Source of the DNA: Myxococcales bacterium
GTDB taxonomy: Bacteria > Myxococcota_A > Polyangia > Polyangiales > Ga0077539
Direction: 5' to 3'
Assembly: GCA_013298625.1 (NCBI GenBank)
Contig: JAAFIF010000021.1
Span: 46,533-110,532 of the forward strand
DNA length: 64,000 nucleotides
Position numbers and translations under genes: made by a program. Below, piece after piece: positions 63,805-64,000 of this stretch (position 1 is the stretch's first letter; each line of letters starts with the position of its first letter). A model generated the notes under the pieces. The model was not told where the DNA came from. It searched no databases and saw only the letters and a program-made list of their open reading frames with translations.

Positions 63805-64000
63805 AGAGGACAAGCCTCCGGCCTTTGCGCGACGCAGCGTCGCGGAGCGGCCAGAGCGTTCGCCTGGCCTAGCCGGTGACGCATTGTCGACCACCATGAC
63901 TGGCGTCGAGGCGAGCGCAGCGATGGTGCGACGAATGAACCACCAGCCCAACGCGGATCGATCGACGCGCGTTGCGAGCGCGATTGCGCGTTCAACCGCG

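Larger units (their letters stand above)
63111..64000. other. Repeat-rich region upstream of bioB (to window end)
   Basis: No convincing gene is present; open frames here are Arg/Ala/Pro-rich and contain repeated runs that only mirror the DNA repeats. The region holds three hairpin-centred units (63303-63500), a pair of 37-base direct repeats (63714-63804), copies of GGCCAGAGGACAAG near 63697 and 63802, and CACGTG twice (63661-63680). It probably contains the bioB promoter. A gene continuing past the window edge cannot be excluded. Confidence 0.55.

Noticed and set aside
63316..63951. Protein-coding genes on either strand after bioB
   Set aside because: The open frames are low-complexity Arg/Ala/Pro-rich and their repeated peptides simply reflect DNA repeats; no start signals or families recognised.

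Overview
The window is very GC-rich chromosomal DNA (roughly 70% by eye, not computed). It fits a Myxococcota bacterium, most likely of the Polyangia/Sandaracinus type. Clues are the many secreted lipoproteins whose lipobox cysteine is followed by an Asp/Ala-rich linker, a C-terminal sorting tail of MYXO-CTERM type, a DUF2378-like gene, PEGA/TPR proteins, Cys-rich CGxC repeat proteins and FG-GAP/RCC1 propeller lipoproteins. No phage, plasmid, integrase or CRISPR locus was seen; it reads as ordinary chromosome with a heavily cell-surface accessory content.

Layout. 0-17 kb: mostly surface proteins. There is a truncated FG-GAP protein, a sterol-desaturase-like enzyme overlapping a Cys-rich lipoprotein, a quinone-oxidoreductase-like enzyme, a small peptidoglycan-binding protein, an RCC1 lipoprotein, DUF2809 and GNAT proteins, an AraC regulator beside a propeller lipoprotein, a PEGA protein, a large FG-GAP lipoprotein, a BNR-like lipoprotein and a DUF4397 lipoprotein. 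17.1-17.6 kb: a decayed partial copy of the BNR-like lipoprotein gene. 17.7-22 kb: a sigma-54-type two-component pair, a fatty-acid desaturase with twin operator-like boxes upstream, and a tRNA gene with clear promoter and terminator. 22-27.5 kb: housekeeping and envelope genes (Crp-type regulator, PilF-like TPR lipoprotein, short RodZ-like protein, RecO, PAP2 phosphatase, asnS).

27.5-28.2 kb: a non-coding cluster of five related repeats in both orientations. 28.2-38.2 kb: an OmpA/thrombospondin-type-3 protein with an overlapping partner, the bifunctional Rel (p)ppGpp enzyme, lipoproteins, and a NarL-type two-component pair. 38.4-45.5 kb: a 1755-residue lipoprotein translationally coupled to a glycine-rich lipoprotein. 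45.8-52.7 kb: hypothetical proteins, a membrane-anchored LuxR-type regulator divergent from a DUF2231 protein, a MYXO-CTERM protein followed by a propeller protein, and a second RCC1 lipoprotein. 52.8-63.1 kb: metabolism and transport (glpD, a peptide-type ABC importer operon without its ATPases and led by an alpha/beta hydrolase, arsS, an AraC regulator, bioB). 63.1-64 kb: repeat-rich, apparently non-coding DNA.

The main theme is a set of at least eight lipoproteins that join a short acidic linker to beta-propeller-like or Cys-rich display domains. Two of them (RCC1 and FG-GAP types) appear to share an N-terminal Cys-bearing domain. Gene starts were chosen from family length, overlaps and Shine-Dalgarno-like sequence; alternatives are noted where they matter. 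No database search was possible, so family names rest on motifs recognised by reading.
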